From: Saccoglossus kowalevskii
Taxonomy: Eukaryota > Hemichordata > Enteropneusta > Harrimaniidae
Length of the DNA: 16,961 nt
Direction of reading: 5' to 3'
Assembly: GCF_000003605.2 (NCBI RefSeq)
Contig: NW_003155237.1
Coordinates: 817,179 to 834,139 of the forward strand
Every line of letters begins with the position of its first letter. Positions within the stretch are counted from its first letter, which is position 1. The notes under the pieces were generated by a model, which worked only from the letters and a program-made list of their open reading frames with translations, did not search any database and was not told where the DNA came from. Position numbers and translations under genes: made by a program. This document shows, in pieces, positions 1 through 10,565 of the stretch.

Positions 1-1571
1 TTATTATGAATTATTTTAATATTAGCTTTTACAATAAAGTTGCTGCACCGGTTGGTTTTCATGGACAAAATAATTCTTGCAGCAAAATAATTGTAATAAT
101 AATGATAATTTATAGTAATTATATAAAAAAGTTTTTAAAAAATTAAGATTAATATTACGCCCTGGCATGCAGCACAAAATTATGTTTACCACATTCAAAA
201 TGTGTCCTAAAAACTAATTCAGGATATCATTTCAAGACATTTGTAATATAAACACCCAATCAATACGTAACTCAATAGGTAATAGGGATGGGGGTGAAAC
301 CCCATCAAGGTCACGCTGGATGTTTTCGCCCGATGATCATATTTTAGTATTCTACCGCCCTAATTGCACAGTCTACTGATAATGGGTACTGACGGAATGT
401 AGTAGTTCAACATACAATATGTTTGGCGGTATTTTACAAACCGACAAAGTCAGGCAAGTAGGCCGGCTACATTTTTCTTGGTGTCTAGAGTGATGTCCTT
501 ACCTAAAATGAATTCTTTTTCAGTTGTCATAAGTCTAGTATGCGCGCGTGTTGTTACGCCGAACGTAATGACGTAATGACATCCACTCATTGGACGGATG
601 GGTTTAACAGTACGGGACTTGTCAGTTTATCGGGGGAGGGGAGTATCCTTGTTTTCGTGATTATTAAGGATGGTTCCAATGGAACTATACCGATCATTTT
701 TTTGCAAGTTGGAAATTGCAATAAACAATGTAACGTTATTTAATTTCGGAGAACCTGTTATTTCTATCTATATACATTGTAATATCAAAATTACACAAGG
801 GTACGATCTGATTCAATGCGGCTGGCGGTAGACGCGGTGTCACCGGCGACACGCTGGCGACCGCACATTGACTACGACGCCTACTAAAAACGTTAGAAGT
901 CCAAGTTTGACGGGAAGCTTATTTTCCAACCATCCCATGATTCTATGAGATGTCAACTTGTCTAACATTAGTAGATTGTCTGACGGTCACAATGGGAGCA
1001 TGTGGTGTGGTGTTCGTTATAAAAGGCAAACCATGAGGAAGTACATTCGTTCCCACTCGGGTTGTCCTGATTGATTACGAACATAAAATTTATTTAATCA
1101 TTTATGCCAAAAATTGGCGAAATTCACCGATGTTTTGGTGCTAAAATTACTTCTTCCTTGTATAACTGTAAACTAAACTCGAATTGTAACGCTTTCTAGC
1201 AACGTAACGCCTGTGGCGTGGGTGGGTGACATCATTGTCATGATGCACAGCGACAGGGGCTGTGATTGGCTGACGCGTAGACGTTCGTCATTTTGGTTAG
1301 CAAATCTCACCAAAAAAATGTTATTAACTTCAGAATCAAAACAATGACGACCTTGCCCCATTTTATTGAGTCACCAGAAACTATGGAATTGGTGAAACAT
1401 ATGAAGCGCTGTATTTACGAGAATATGGTCTAGCCTGGCCAAACAAAGTTGCGTTCAAGTTGCGAAACATACAAGAACGGCACGGAGTGCTGCACAGATT
1501 GGCCGTAGCCATGAGCTTGAACTAGAAGGAAATTAAATTTACCGACATGAGCAAAAGTGCTCGGGTAGAAG
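1..1571. other. No recognisable gene
   Basis: This is AT-rich DNA. The short open frames here (for example 540-743 and 1173-1361) look like chance. Small items seen are a hairpin at 287-306, an AP-1 site TGAGTCA at 1367-1373, a TGACGT at 569-574 and GATTGG at 1263 and 1497. Confidence 0.6.
287..306. repeat. Small GC-rich hairpin
   Basis: GATGGGG (287-293) pairs with CCCCATC (300-306) around GTGAAA. It is stable for its size but isolated, and no terminator or RNA gene context is seen. Confidence 0.4.
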
Positions 1572-1742
1572 TCAATAAACGTTGCTGCTCTGTTCTACGT
1601 ATGTTGGTGCCGAGACCAGGATTCCAAGATCACCAAAAAATGCAGCGTACGAGAATAACTGTATTTTAGGGGACGGTTCGGCAACAGACGACTATGCAAA
1701 AACACAACCAATTACGTAGAACAGAGCAGCAACGTTTATTGA
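1572..1742. repeat. Perfect 30-bp inverted repeat around a 111-bp core (possible non-autonomous DNA element)
   Basis: The left arm 1572-1601 begins TCAATAAACGTTGCTG and ends CTGTTCTACGTA. The right arm 1713-1742 is its exact reverse complement. The 111-bp core codes for nothing I can recognise. The arms look like terminal inverted repeats of a small MITE-like element of 171 bp, but I see no convincing target-site duplication at the flanks (gtagaag on the left, tgacgag on the right). The alternative is a stable hairpin of other origin. Confidence 0.6.
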
Positions 1743-1815
1743 TGACGAGAACAAAGACTACTGAAAAACATACATTTGATCTTCGGTAAAAGGCGCGGAA
1801 ATTAATCCCATGTGG

Positions 1816-1878
1816 GATTGGTCAGTAACTATCAGTAGCCTTGGAAATGATTGGTCCAAATTAACTGATTGTGATTGG
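1816..1878. promoter_or_regulatory. Cluster of three inverted CCAAT boxes
   Basis: GATTGG occurs at 1816-1821, 1849-1854 and 1873-1878, spaced 33 and 24 bp apart; others lie at 1263-1268 and 1497-1502. Spacing of 24-36 bp between CCAAT boxes is typical of NF-Y-driven, often cell-cycle, promoters. No coding exon next to it could be identified. Confidence 0.35.
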
Positions 1879-4028
1879 CTAAAGAAATCACTATCAGAAT
1901 CCGTATGTGAAGTCTAGCTCTAGCTAACAAATTTTAGGATTTATGTTTCCGATAAGAAGACCAATCAGGGAGCATAGTTTCGTATAACAGAAGAAAACTA
2001 ACAATCAATGATACAGACTACAAAAACAATCAAAATGTGATACATTTAATTGCAACAATATGTTGCAAACTAAAATTACAGGAAAAAGTGTTCACGACAT
2101 GGCAACCCAAAATATCAGATGTACACGAACCAACGTTAGTTAACCTTCTTTCAGACTTAATTTGAGTCGAAAAACCACGTCAGACAACGCGCTTGTCATA
2201 TCATCATTCGTGGTTTTAGCGGTAGGAATAATTTCCACAGCAATCAAAATCATCTTCAGATACGGTTGTACTCACAGAGGCTAGTCACATGACGGCAAAT
2301 CTCCCGTGTCACACAAGCCCCTGTGATTGTACTCAATTTCGAATATTGTTTAGTGCCACAGTGCAGACAAAATGACGACATCTTCAAACATGTCCACCAA
2401 CACAAATTTCCTGACATCTAACACAAGAATTTGAATTGTAATAAAATTAATGCTGTGGTAAGTAATGCAGTCCGAATGTACTGGCGGTAAAAATCCATGC
2501 TGCCACCCACCCCCATCCCCAAAATCCAGACTCAGAATGCCGAATTTAAACTTGATACAAATCATTTTGACAGCCATCAAGGCTCATCCAATGATGGATC
2601 TATACGTCGACTAGAATTCAATGAACCTGGTTCTCAGGAATAACACTGAACTCCGCTTCACCCGCCAATTTTTTTGACTTGATGAACTTCAACCGATACA
2701 ACGATGATGTTAACACAGGATGACCACGACTTGGCATTCATGATTGCGTTTTAACAGAAGATGGCTACGAAATGCAAAACTGAAAATTTAACTTCTCATT
2801 ATTTTTGATAAAGTTGGTCATAAATCGCACGACGTCACAATATTCATTGGTTTATTATATAAAATCATAAAACTATTGTCCCATAGCACCATACAATATC
2901 ATTCTTTTAAGTGTTACAGTGAAGAATTTTGAGTAACTTGTCCTTATATTTTTCAAAAATCGTAATTTTTAGAGCAATTCCATAGTCGAAGAGCACAATA
3001 GTAAAGAAAAAGCATTTGTTGACACTTTTTAAAACCTAGATTTTTTAATCAATTGAGGACAACAAAAATACCATATCATTCACAATATATACTCATTTCA
3101 GCCTATGTCACCCGCCTACTAGTACAATATGAGATATGGCATAACATCTCTGCCATAGGAACGTATGGTAAAAGTGTTATTATAGTTGTTAAAGATTCAT
3201 TTGAGTGTTATTAAACCTTCACGTCAGAGGTACCAAGTTCGGGGAATTCTCCACCTTTCTATCGAACAAAGACACACAGAAAATCGAATTGTGTCACATT
3301 TGGTCTCGGCCCACGTTGTAGCTCTCCCTAGACCGCGTTAAGACTGCGTGCCTCGGGTGAGCTTGCCACAACTAACTGAGATCAGCTTTATTCACTTCTC
3401 AACTGTTAGCCAATTACAGAGGAGTTTAAGAGCTCGAGGCGTGGCCTCCACACATATAGCCAATTAGGCAAAGTAATCAACACGCCTTAATGTCTGATTA
3501 ATTGCCCCCGATGTCGGGACACAACTTTCATAGTTATAGGCGCCACGTTGTTTTAACCAACATTCCGTATTCGACAAATCTATACTTAACTTCAATTATT
3601 TATACAAATTACACAACACGCATGAAATGCGGTATGCGGTGGTTGCAGCACCCAGGAGCCACACGCGTTTATTACGTTTATTTACCCCCCCCCTTACATA
3701 TGTAAATATACACGAAATTGATGCCTAAGCCCCATCATGAATACATTGACCGCCCAGGAAAAACCAGATATAAAAACCCGTCAAGGGAGAAAAACATCTG
3801 GAAACCTGTACCCGACGCAATGTCAGATGTACCTAGGGGTGGACGTCGGGAGTCGTCCATATTAAGAATACTATACATTTATAAAAAATAAAATAAAAAA
3901 TACATCGTGAGTTGTTTGCAACCGAGACTGAATACAATAGAATACTCTTCTTACTATATACTCGTGAGCACCTGGCTACTTAGCCACTAACCAATCTGAG
4001 CAGGTGCAATGGCATACGAATAGATAGC

Positions 4029-4061
4029 AATTATCTGCTAATCTACGAAACGCAGATAATT
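4029..4061. repeat. 10-bp perfect hairpin, next to a second inverted repeat
   Basis: AATTATCTGC (4029-4038) pairs with GCAGATAATT (4052-4061) across 13 nt. Just upstream, GCACCTG (3968-3974) pairs with CAGGTGC (4001-4007). The set is too short and wrongly spaced for a tRNA. Function unknown. Confidence 0.4.
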
Positions 4062-5261
4062 TCTCATTATATTAGCCAGTTGTCTTCTTGCTAATCTCAC
4101 TAACATGCAAATGAACGTGATCATGACAAATTGTAAGCAGATGCGGATTATCATTGAAAGTCGCTATAACTGCAAAAAGCGGCCTCCTCTAAACACATGA
4201 AAATATAAATCATGACATAATACTGCCAAAATGGCCATTATCCACTAAAAAACAACCATCATTTCCTCGAAAATTGAGCTGATGACCCAACTTTTTTTAA
4301 ACTCAATATCCTTATATTGCCCGGAAGTACAATAAATTCTGGGTATTTGCATTCATATTCATGAGTAGGCTTCTATGAGTTTGTAATTGGTTAGAAGAAA
4401 TAAAATAATGACTTTGCGTTTTCGACATAAGACAAAAGATGAGTGGTATATCCTTTCCAAGGCAGCATGATAGTAACAGTTGATTAGCTCACGACTCGTA
4501 CCGTGTTCACATCTGTTTTTGTGTCCATTTACACCGACCTAACCTAAGCCGACGTAAAATGGCACGTTTGCGTTCTAAACTGACTTTGTGTGCCAAAATC
4601 AACTGTATTTATAAGTTTATCTTATTTCAAATTAGGTTGGCCCTCTATGTTGTGTACAATTTTAAGGCAGTTTAGGTCATGTGTCGATTGGTTCCAAAAT
4701 CACGCGCGGGTCATAGCCAGAATTGTTAACTATTACTGAAATAATACACAAAAGACAGAAGAAACATATGGTCAACCGAAACATTGCCCGTCTACTAGTC
4801 AGCATATTTACGCCTCTTGTTGGTGTGAATGCAATATCAGGAGATCCTTTTCTTTTTGATTACCGGGCGCAACTGACACCAACGTAACTTTTTCTAGAAA
4901 GAACACGGTATCGATTTCTAATTCTTATACGGCTGTTCTGTTGTATGCTGCCCTCAACGGTAGTAACGAATGTAGATCGCTGGCTTGCCCGCAGTGTAAT
5001 CACATGACAACAAGAGCCATGATTGCCCCTAAATAATGAAAATAAATTTCAGATTCGGTTCAAGGAAAACATATATAATACAATGTTTTATAACTGCCCA
5101 TATAATGTTGAGATGGAACGTATGGGAAAATTACAAGGGTACAAGGTCGTTTGAATCTTCTCAATAAAGGTCTAGACAAATTCTATTATTATAGAGTATT
5201 TTAAAGCGCGGTAGTGGTCGTGCCACGCATGCACGAGATATATGGTCTCATATAAACAAAG

Positions 5262-5582
5262 ATGGCGACTTTGACTGTTGCGCAGATCAACGAGTACAAA
5301 CTGAGACGTTACCAAGCTTTAATTGGATATTTTTTAGGTGATTGGAAGGTATCGAAGGAGTCGCCGGCGGTAATTAGTTTAAGTGCGCCCAGGTCAAACC
5401 TCATACTTGTGATTTCCAGTAGAAGAGCGCATTGGATTGTGCGAAAATCAATGTTTATCAACACAAAGGTCGCACATGCGCGGCACGACGACTGCCGCCC
5501 TTTAATTTGGTTGATATTTAGTGTGGCTCATAGTGGTGCGGGTGGTGCAACGGGGAGAGTGCGAATACCGTTACCACCCTGA
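5262..5582 (+). CDS. Possible first coding exon or short ORF of an unidentified gene
   Basis: The ATG at 5262 sits in a strong start context (caaagATGGCG). It opens MATLTVAQINEYKLRRYQAL, a plausible protein start with balanced composition. The frame stays open to a stop at 5580-5582 (106 codons), but the second half looks non-coding. AAG|GTATCG after codon 29 (exon 5262-5348) and TTAG|GTGATT just before it are possible splice donors. AAGATGGCG is also a YY1-type initiator motif and the stretch is richer in CpG than its surroundings, so a promoter is likely even if the ORF is not. I recognise no family and could not find matching downstream exons. Confidence 0.25.
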   Translation: MATLTVAQINEYKLRRYQALIGYFLGDWKVSKESPAVISLSAPRSNLILVISSRRAHWIVRKSMFINTKVAHARHDDCRPLIWLIFSVAHSGAGGATGRVRIPLPP

Positions 5583-7121
5583 ATTTAGTCTACAAGTATG
5601 TGCGTGGGTGTGGTCAGACCATTCGCCGGGACGTATAAGAAGGGACATATAAGATGTGGTATGTTTTACTAAATACTATAATAATATATAACAATGGTCT
5701 GTTTGATGTATATATTGAAAATTGGAACTGGTAAACCTAGGTCGATGATCACAAAATCCCCAAAGTTTTCACTGCCTGGGCTCTGGTGAATTGAATTGTG
5801 AGCGATCAGTAATTTAACAAACAACTATTATGCAGCTCAAACTCCTACAAAATAGATGGAAAACACACACACACTATCCATTACCAGCCTTTCTTATTCG
5901 TAATTAACGACCAAACGAGTTCAACAACTTTATTTTAATCACTTTTGCATATTCATACATTTAATACTTGTTGAGCTATTGAGGGTTTTTTTTTTAAATA
6001 TGCCTGACATTTACTAAATTCAGATTTACCAGCTCTGAGATGGTCTAATGAGTTTATTTTAAATCATATTATTTTTGGTATTTATATTTTGTGATACTCA
6101 TCAGTACGCTGCTGATAGAAATGTGTCGTTTGTAGTGATATGTTTATGGTACTCCACGATACAAAATGACAGCCAATCGAGTTCGGAACAGTGTATATCT
6201 GATATCTAATATTCAACGATGAATACTTTCGCAATGTATATAATCGACATACGTTAATTAAAGAGCGCCACCACGCGCTTGCCCCTTTCTCAGTTGACTT
6301 TTAAATATTTATTTTTTGTATGGAAGCCGCAAGTTAGTCATTTGCACGTGACGAAATCTACATACAATTTTCATACCCAAAAAATTTCAAAATTTGATAC
6401 CCACAGCTGCTAACTAACGTCTGACGTAACTGCAGTGAGTTTCAACACATCGCGTTCAAAGGGGAGACGCAAACAAATATGAACTAGTAACTTGTAGGAA
6501 AAGCGCCTCCAACGACGGAACCCATGTTTCAACTCATATCTCTGTAACACGTAATAACATTCGCACCAATATATGAGTGTATTCTGTCATGTGCAGTCCG
6601 ACGAACAGTGAGTTATCCCAATATAAATGTCACTAACACTAAAGGTCGCTATGGTCACTAAACATAACATAGAAAAAGTAACAATATAAAACAAAATACA
6701 CGAAACGAATAATCATTAAAATATATATATTTGTTGTCTTGTAGTAAAGTTGTATTTTATAAATGAGTCTTTTTTAGTAATTGTATTATTTTCAATTCTT
6801 GATAGCCTTCTGTGCTGATTATAAACTTGATAGGACATGATAAATGAAATGGGATTCGTCAAGTTCTGGTGCACCTTTTACCACATACGAATTCACAAGT
6901 CATGTTGACGAAGGTAATTTGGGATTTTGTGCGTCTAGTACACCTCTGCAGTCAGTTGGAAGAAGATTGACCCACACTTCACAGTGAAAGAGAAAACGAC
7001 CACCGATGTACTCGTATGGTTTATTGTATTTAGCAATGTGAACGGAAAACATATTTTATTCTGTATACCTGAGCGTGAAAACAAATCCTTCATTTCTGTG
7101 TATCATTGGTCACATTAGTGA

Positions 7122-7129
7122 TGACGTCA
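7122..7129. promoter_or_regulatory. Perfect palindromic CRE, downstream of fos
   Basis: TGACGTCA sits in GTGATGACGTCACAG, with a further ACGTCA at 7136-7141, so two sites lie within 20 bp. It is about 3 kb beyond the fos stop. Target gene is unknown. Confidence 0.45.
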
Positions 7130-8643
7130 CAGCTAACGTCATATTCAGAGGCAGACATTATTAACTAATTCAAGAGCCTCGTTATTTTGACTATTATGAA
7201 TACACCGAATACGCATTCACACAGTAACAGACATACAAGAATGCTATGTATGCTGAATTTCTTGTCTACTGGTGTACGAAACTGCGATTGAACGAACACT
7301 TATAATAAGAGTTATACAAACTGGTATTAGATAACACTGCACAAACTTAAATTAATTGTAAGCTGATCTGCCGTTCTTGTTATCATAGATATGGTGTGGC
7401 GAGTGACAGTCAGATTAGAGATTGCAGGTAGTTAGGTTTCTAGTATTACATTTTTACATTTTGGGCGGGTAATGAGAAAAAAAACCTCAGGTTTCAACTC
7501 CGGTAATGGTCGAATTAAGCAATAGTTGCGGTGGCTGATTTAGGAGGGCTGTCATCCGGATACTGAGATATGCGAATGAGTGGGCTCCGTGTTACACATA
7601 CTTTCACAATCCCACAGCGGCATAGGAATATTTGAAAGGGCGTGTCTTGGGTGTGGTGACAAGCAAAAGTACTAGTATCATTGGTGTAGGTCAACATTAA
7701 CAACGACTTGAACTGAAGTTGTCGCTACTTCCGGGAACTGTGGGGGCAATGCTTGCAAAGTGGCTCCCACGTATGGCACACTAGAGACGCGCAATAGGTG
7801 TGCCGTAGGCGTGAAGAAACGGAATTATAAAGGACGTATAAAGAAAGTGACTGACATCATTTTCATGTATCCTCTTACCCCCCGGATCATTAGTACATCT
7901 GGGAATGGACTTTATGATCGACGACGGAGTGATGTCAGACAAACTCTAAACTCGATATAAAGAAGTTAAAAAAAGTGCAGACTCCAAGTAATTCATTGTA
8001 ACATCTCAGTTATTTATTTATTTACTTACATATATTTAACAGACGTCATCAAGTGCTAATTACAATAATTAATATTCAATGTAACAAAGACGTATTCAAT
8101 AACTTATTTACCAACCACTGTGTATTTTCAAGTTATATATGTATAAAAACAATGTGACAGTAAGAAAACAATCAATTTCGGAAGCCCCTTTTTTCTCGTC
8201 TTCATTTAAAAATTCATCAACATTGAAATGTACTCTGGTGTAACATCAGCTGCCTTTCGCTTAGGTTCCGATTTGGATGAAAGCTTGGACTTTTTTGAAA
8301 ATTTTAATATTAAAAGTTTATTATATAAACGTCATTCTCTTAAATGGGAGGCTCCCGATGGGATTGCGGGCGACAAGTCATTTAGACCGATACCCGAATA
8401 GTTACAACCGGGAAACCATCCAAAGCATTATGAAAGAACCACGTGACTTGGACTTAATTAACAAGAAAAGTAATATGTAACAGAACTTTAAGTAGTTGTG
8501 TAACTTGAAAGTAAAAAAAAATGATCTGTCAAAATAAAATGCGCAGTGGTGTGAAACCGACAATAATAGTAAACCTAGTCAGATTTCAAATCGTGACACA
8601 CTGTAGCGTGCGTTTCAGCCCATTTGGGTCTGTGGTATTATCA

Positions 8644-8656
8644 CCCCCCCCCCCCC
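8644..8656. repeat. C13 homopolymer
   Basis: Thirteen C in a row occur in AT-rich DNA. A shorter C9 run lies at 3685-3693. Both are slippage-prone, so their lengths may be uncertain in the assembly. Confidence 0.9.
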
Positions 8657-8942
8657 ACATGCGCATGAAAAATTAGTATACAGAGAAGTAGCGGAGAAAT
8701 AACAAAAAAACAAACCATTGCTATATCAACATGTAAAACGAACGTATTTAATAAAACAAAATGGAAGACCAGCTTACATGATATACGCCGTAATTAAATT
8801 CAATACAATGACAGCAAGTAAGTGAAACAAAAAGGTGCCAGACCTCAATATACTAGTAAAATAAATGCATATGAAATATAAACTATTGTTTTTTTTGATA
8901 AAATAAATTATAATCTCTGTATAGACAAAAAATGCTGTTCTG

Positions 8943-10175
8943 TTTATTCTGGCAGATTCGAATACATTATGCAACATACGCCATGCAATATCTGAAAAAA
9001 TGCGCACAAATTCTGTTTTTCTGCTTCAGTTAAAAAAAACACTAAAAGTTTTCATCACACCCATAAATTAGTTACACTGAAAAAAATTAGTAAACTGATT
9101 GCACAAAATGGCAGTGAGTTCAAGTTCCCTTAGCAATCACCTTTAACCTGAGACATGTCACGTAACTTTATAGCATTGTCATGTGACGTCAGCAATTGCA
9201 AATCGTCAGATTAGAGGGTCCTTACTAAACGTAATACATATTTGGTTAGTTGCAGAAATAAGACATGCATAGTGTACAATATATATTTGTTTTCTGGTTA
9301 TTTTTGTACGTTTTTGGAAGAAAATTATACTAACCACAAAGGGGGTACTCATAATATTTGTTTTTTTACGCTGTGAGTTGTTCAGTCAGCAGGGAGCAGT
9401 GCGCCACTTATATCAACCGCCTGGATCTAGCGTTGAGTGATGTCATTGGCTGCCAAACTTGCTCTGGGCCGATTTCAGAGACTGTGAGGGCTAACTGTCC
9501 TAAAGAAAACCACATAATTGACAAACTTTAGTGTCACGTGACAATGCTACGTCATCAAAGAACTATACAAAAAGAACTGTATGATGTCGAAAACAGATAT
9601 CATGCAAAAGACATAGTGAGACATGACAACTATTTCACTAGACTGCTATACAGAATATATTCAAGATGGTAACTTGCTTTTAGAAGTTGTTGTTTTACAA
9701 AAAATCCACCTTTGGTCAGCATAACATACATGCCTCTAATGTATTTTAAAAAACACGAATAACAAATATCAAATTCTTCGATTCCTCAAAATATAGCTAT
9801 CTGTTTCTTTCCAAAATATAGCACCAACTGAATTATTCGTGTTTTTTTTTCATCTTTTCACTTTTCTGTCAAAATAAACTTGCATCCAGTTATTATGAAT
9901 TTCTTTGATCGCCACAACCAGAGAACGACTTTTCATTTTTGGACATATTTTAAGATGCGATTGTAATCAATCAGAAATTCATAAATTGACACAAAAAATG
10001 ACACAAAATGTTCTAATTCGTCAATAACCAAATGGTCTTGTTTTCCATTGATATGGTAAATGTTTTCTCTTCTTTGGATACTTGAATTGATAACTGTCAT
10101 TCTCTGGCAAGCTCTTAAATATAGTTAGTACAGCGTGAGCTCACTCACTGATCACATGCTGATCACGTGACCACT
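8943..10175 (-). other. fos 3' UTR and flank, with candidate poly(A) signal
   Basis: No ORF of interest lies here. The nearest AATAAA on the minus strand after the stop is at 8943-8948, which would give a 3' UTR of about 1.2 kb; TATAAA at 9167-9172 is a weaker alternative. ATTTA motifs on the gene strand lie at 10116-10120, 10057-10061, 9982-9986 and 9064-9068. They are scattered and not the clustered nonamers of a strong AU-rich element. Two TCACGTGA palindromes (10163-10170 and 9534-9541) are also here. The true transcript end is unknown. Confidence 0.4.
9184..9191. promoter_or_regulatory. Perfect palindromic CRE, fos 3' region
   Basis: TGACGTCA lies about 1 kb downstream of the fos stop, within CATGTGACGTCAGC. 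This is a CREB/ATF consensus. Target gene is unknown. Confidence 0.45.
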
Positions 10176-10565
10176 CTAGAGAGCGATGAGATTCTGGACT
10201 GAGTCGGGACTTGACAAGTCACTGCTGCTTTGCTCTACCTTAGTCACTTCGCTGCCGCATGATGTGTTCATCATCAGTGAACTGCTTGGCAATTCCAATG
10301 GAAAGGTGAACATGGACGACGTCGGCGTTACAACTTCAGTTGTAGGGGTTTGCAGAATGCTTGATTTGGAGAAAGTAGTGGCAAATGTAGTGGCAGCTTG
10401 ATATGAGTCTGTGGAAGGGCAGTTGAGCATCGAGTGGCTGTGTTGGGCAATTTTGCACATTGGTTTGTGTGCCTGCAATAGGAACTGCAACTGTTCTTTC
10501 TGCTTTTCCAGTTTAGCGATTTCATTTTGCAAAATTCTATTCTTTTCTTCCCATTCTTCAGTTTC
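10176..10565 (-). CDS. fos: fos coding exon 4 (leucine zipper and C-terminal domain, residues 207-335)
   Basis: The acceptor is ttttcattcag|GAAACT. The exon opens with [12 protein letters not shown], completes the zipper ([20 protein letters not shown]) and gives AHKPMCKI. A Ser/Thr-rich tail follows. Near its end are TPTTEVVTP and SSMFTFPLE, matching TPVVTCTP and SSFVFTYPE of human c-FOS. The last residues [17 protein letters not shown] match its EPSSDSLSSPTLLAL end. FTFP is a DEF-type (FXFP) ERK docking motif, and S325 of SSP corresponds to human S374. The stop is TAG at 10178-10176. The exon-like TTG at 10532 is an internal Leu codon, not a start. Confidence 0.96.
   Translation of the reverse strand, partial: ETEEWEEKNRILQNEIAKLEKQKEQLQFLLQAHKPMCKIAQHSHSMLNCPSTDSYQAATTFATTFSKSSILQTPTTEVVTPTSSMFTFPLELPSSSLMMNTSCGSEVTKVEQSSSDLSSPDSVQNLIAL

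Larger units (their letters stand above)
1743..5261. other. No recognisable gene
   Basis: Apart from the CCAAT cluster and the hairpins listed, I see no coding sequence. Open frames at 2350-2580 (minus) and 3502-3705 (plus) lack family resemblance, good start context or splice signals. CRE half-sites lie at 2177-2182, 2832-2837 and 3221-3226. ACTAGT occurs at 3118 and 4794. Confidence 0.6.
5583..8942. other. No recognisable gene
   Basis: This is AT-rich. Frames at 7760-7960 and 8277-8480 (plus) and 7515-7703 (minus) show no family resemblance; the one at 7760 starts with GTG. A polypyrimidine acceptor-like ttgttgtcttgtag ends at 6734, but what follows gives no open exon in the phase of the 5262 candidate. 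CACGTGAC occurs at 6345-6352 and 8440-8447, a CRE at 7122 and TGACGT at 6422. Confidence 0.55.

Noticed and set aside
3857-3866. CCATATTAAG as an SRF CArG box
   Set aside because: It lacks the final GG and is far from the fos promoter, on its 3' side.
7760-7960. Plus-strand frame of 66 codons that might continue the 5262 candidate gene
   Set aside because: It starts at GTG, has no clear acceptor in phase and no family resemblance.
8774-9007. Minus-strand frame of 77 codons in the fos 3' flank
   Set aside because: It is AT-rich, hydrophobic-biased chance frame without homology, overlapping the candidate poly(A) signal.
10186-10401. Plus-strand open frame opposite fos exon 4
   Set aside because: It is an antisense shadow of the real coding exon, with no independent signals.
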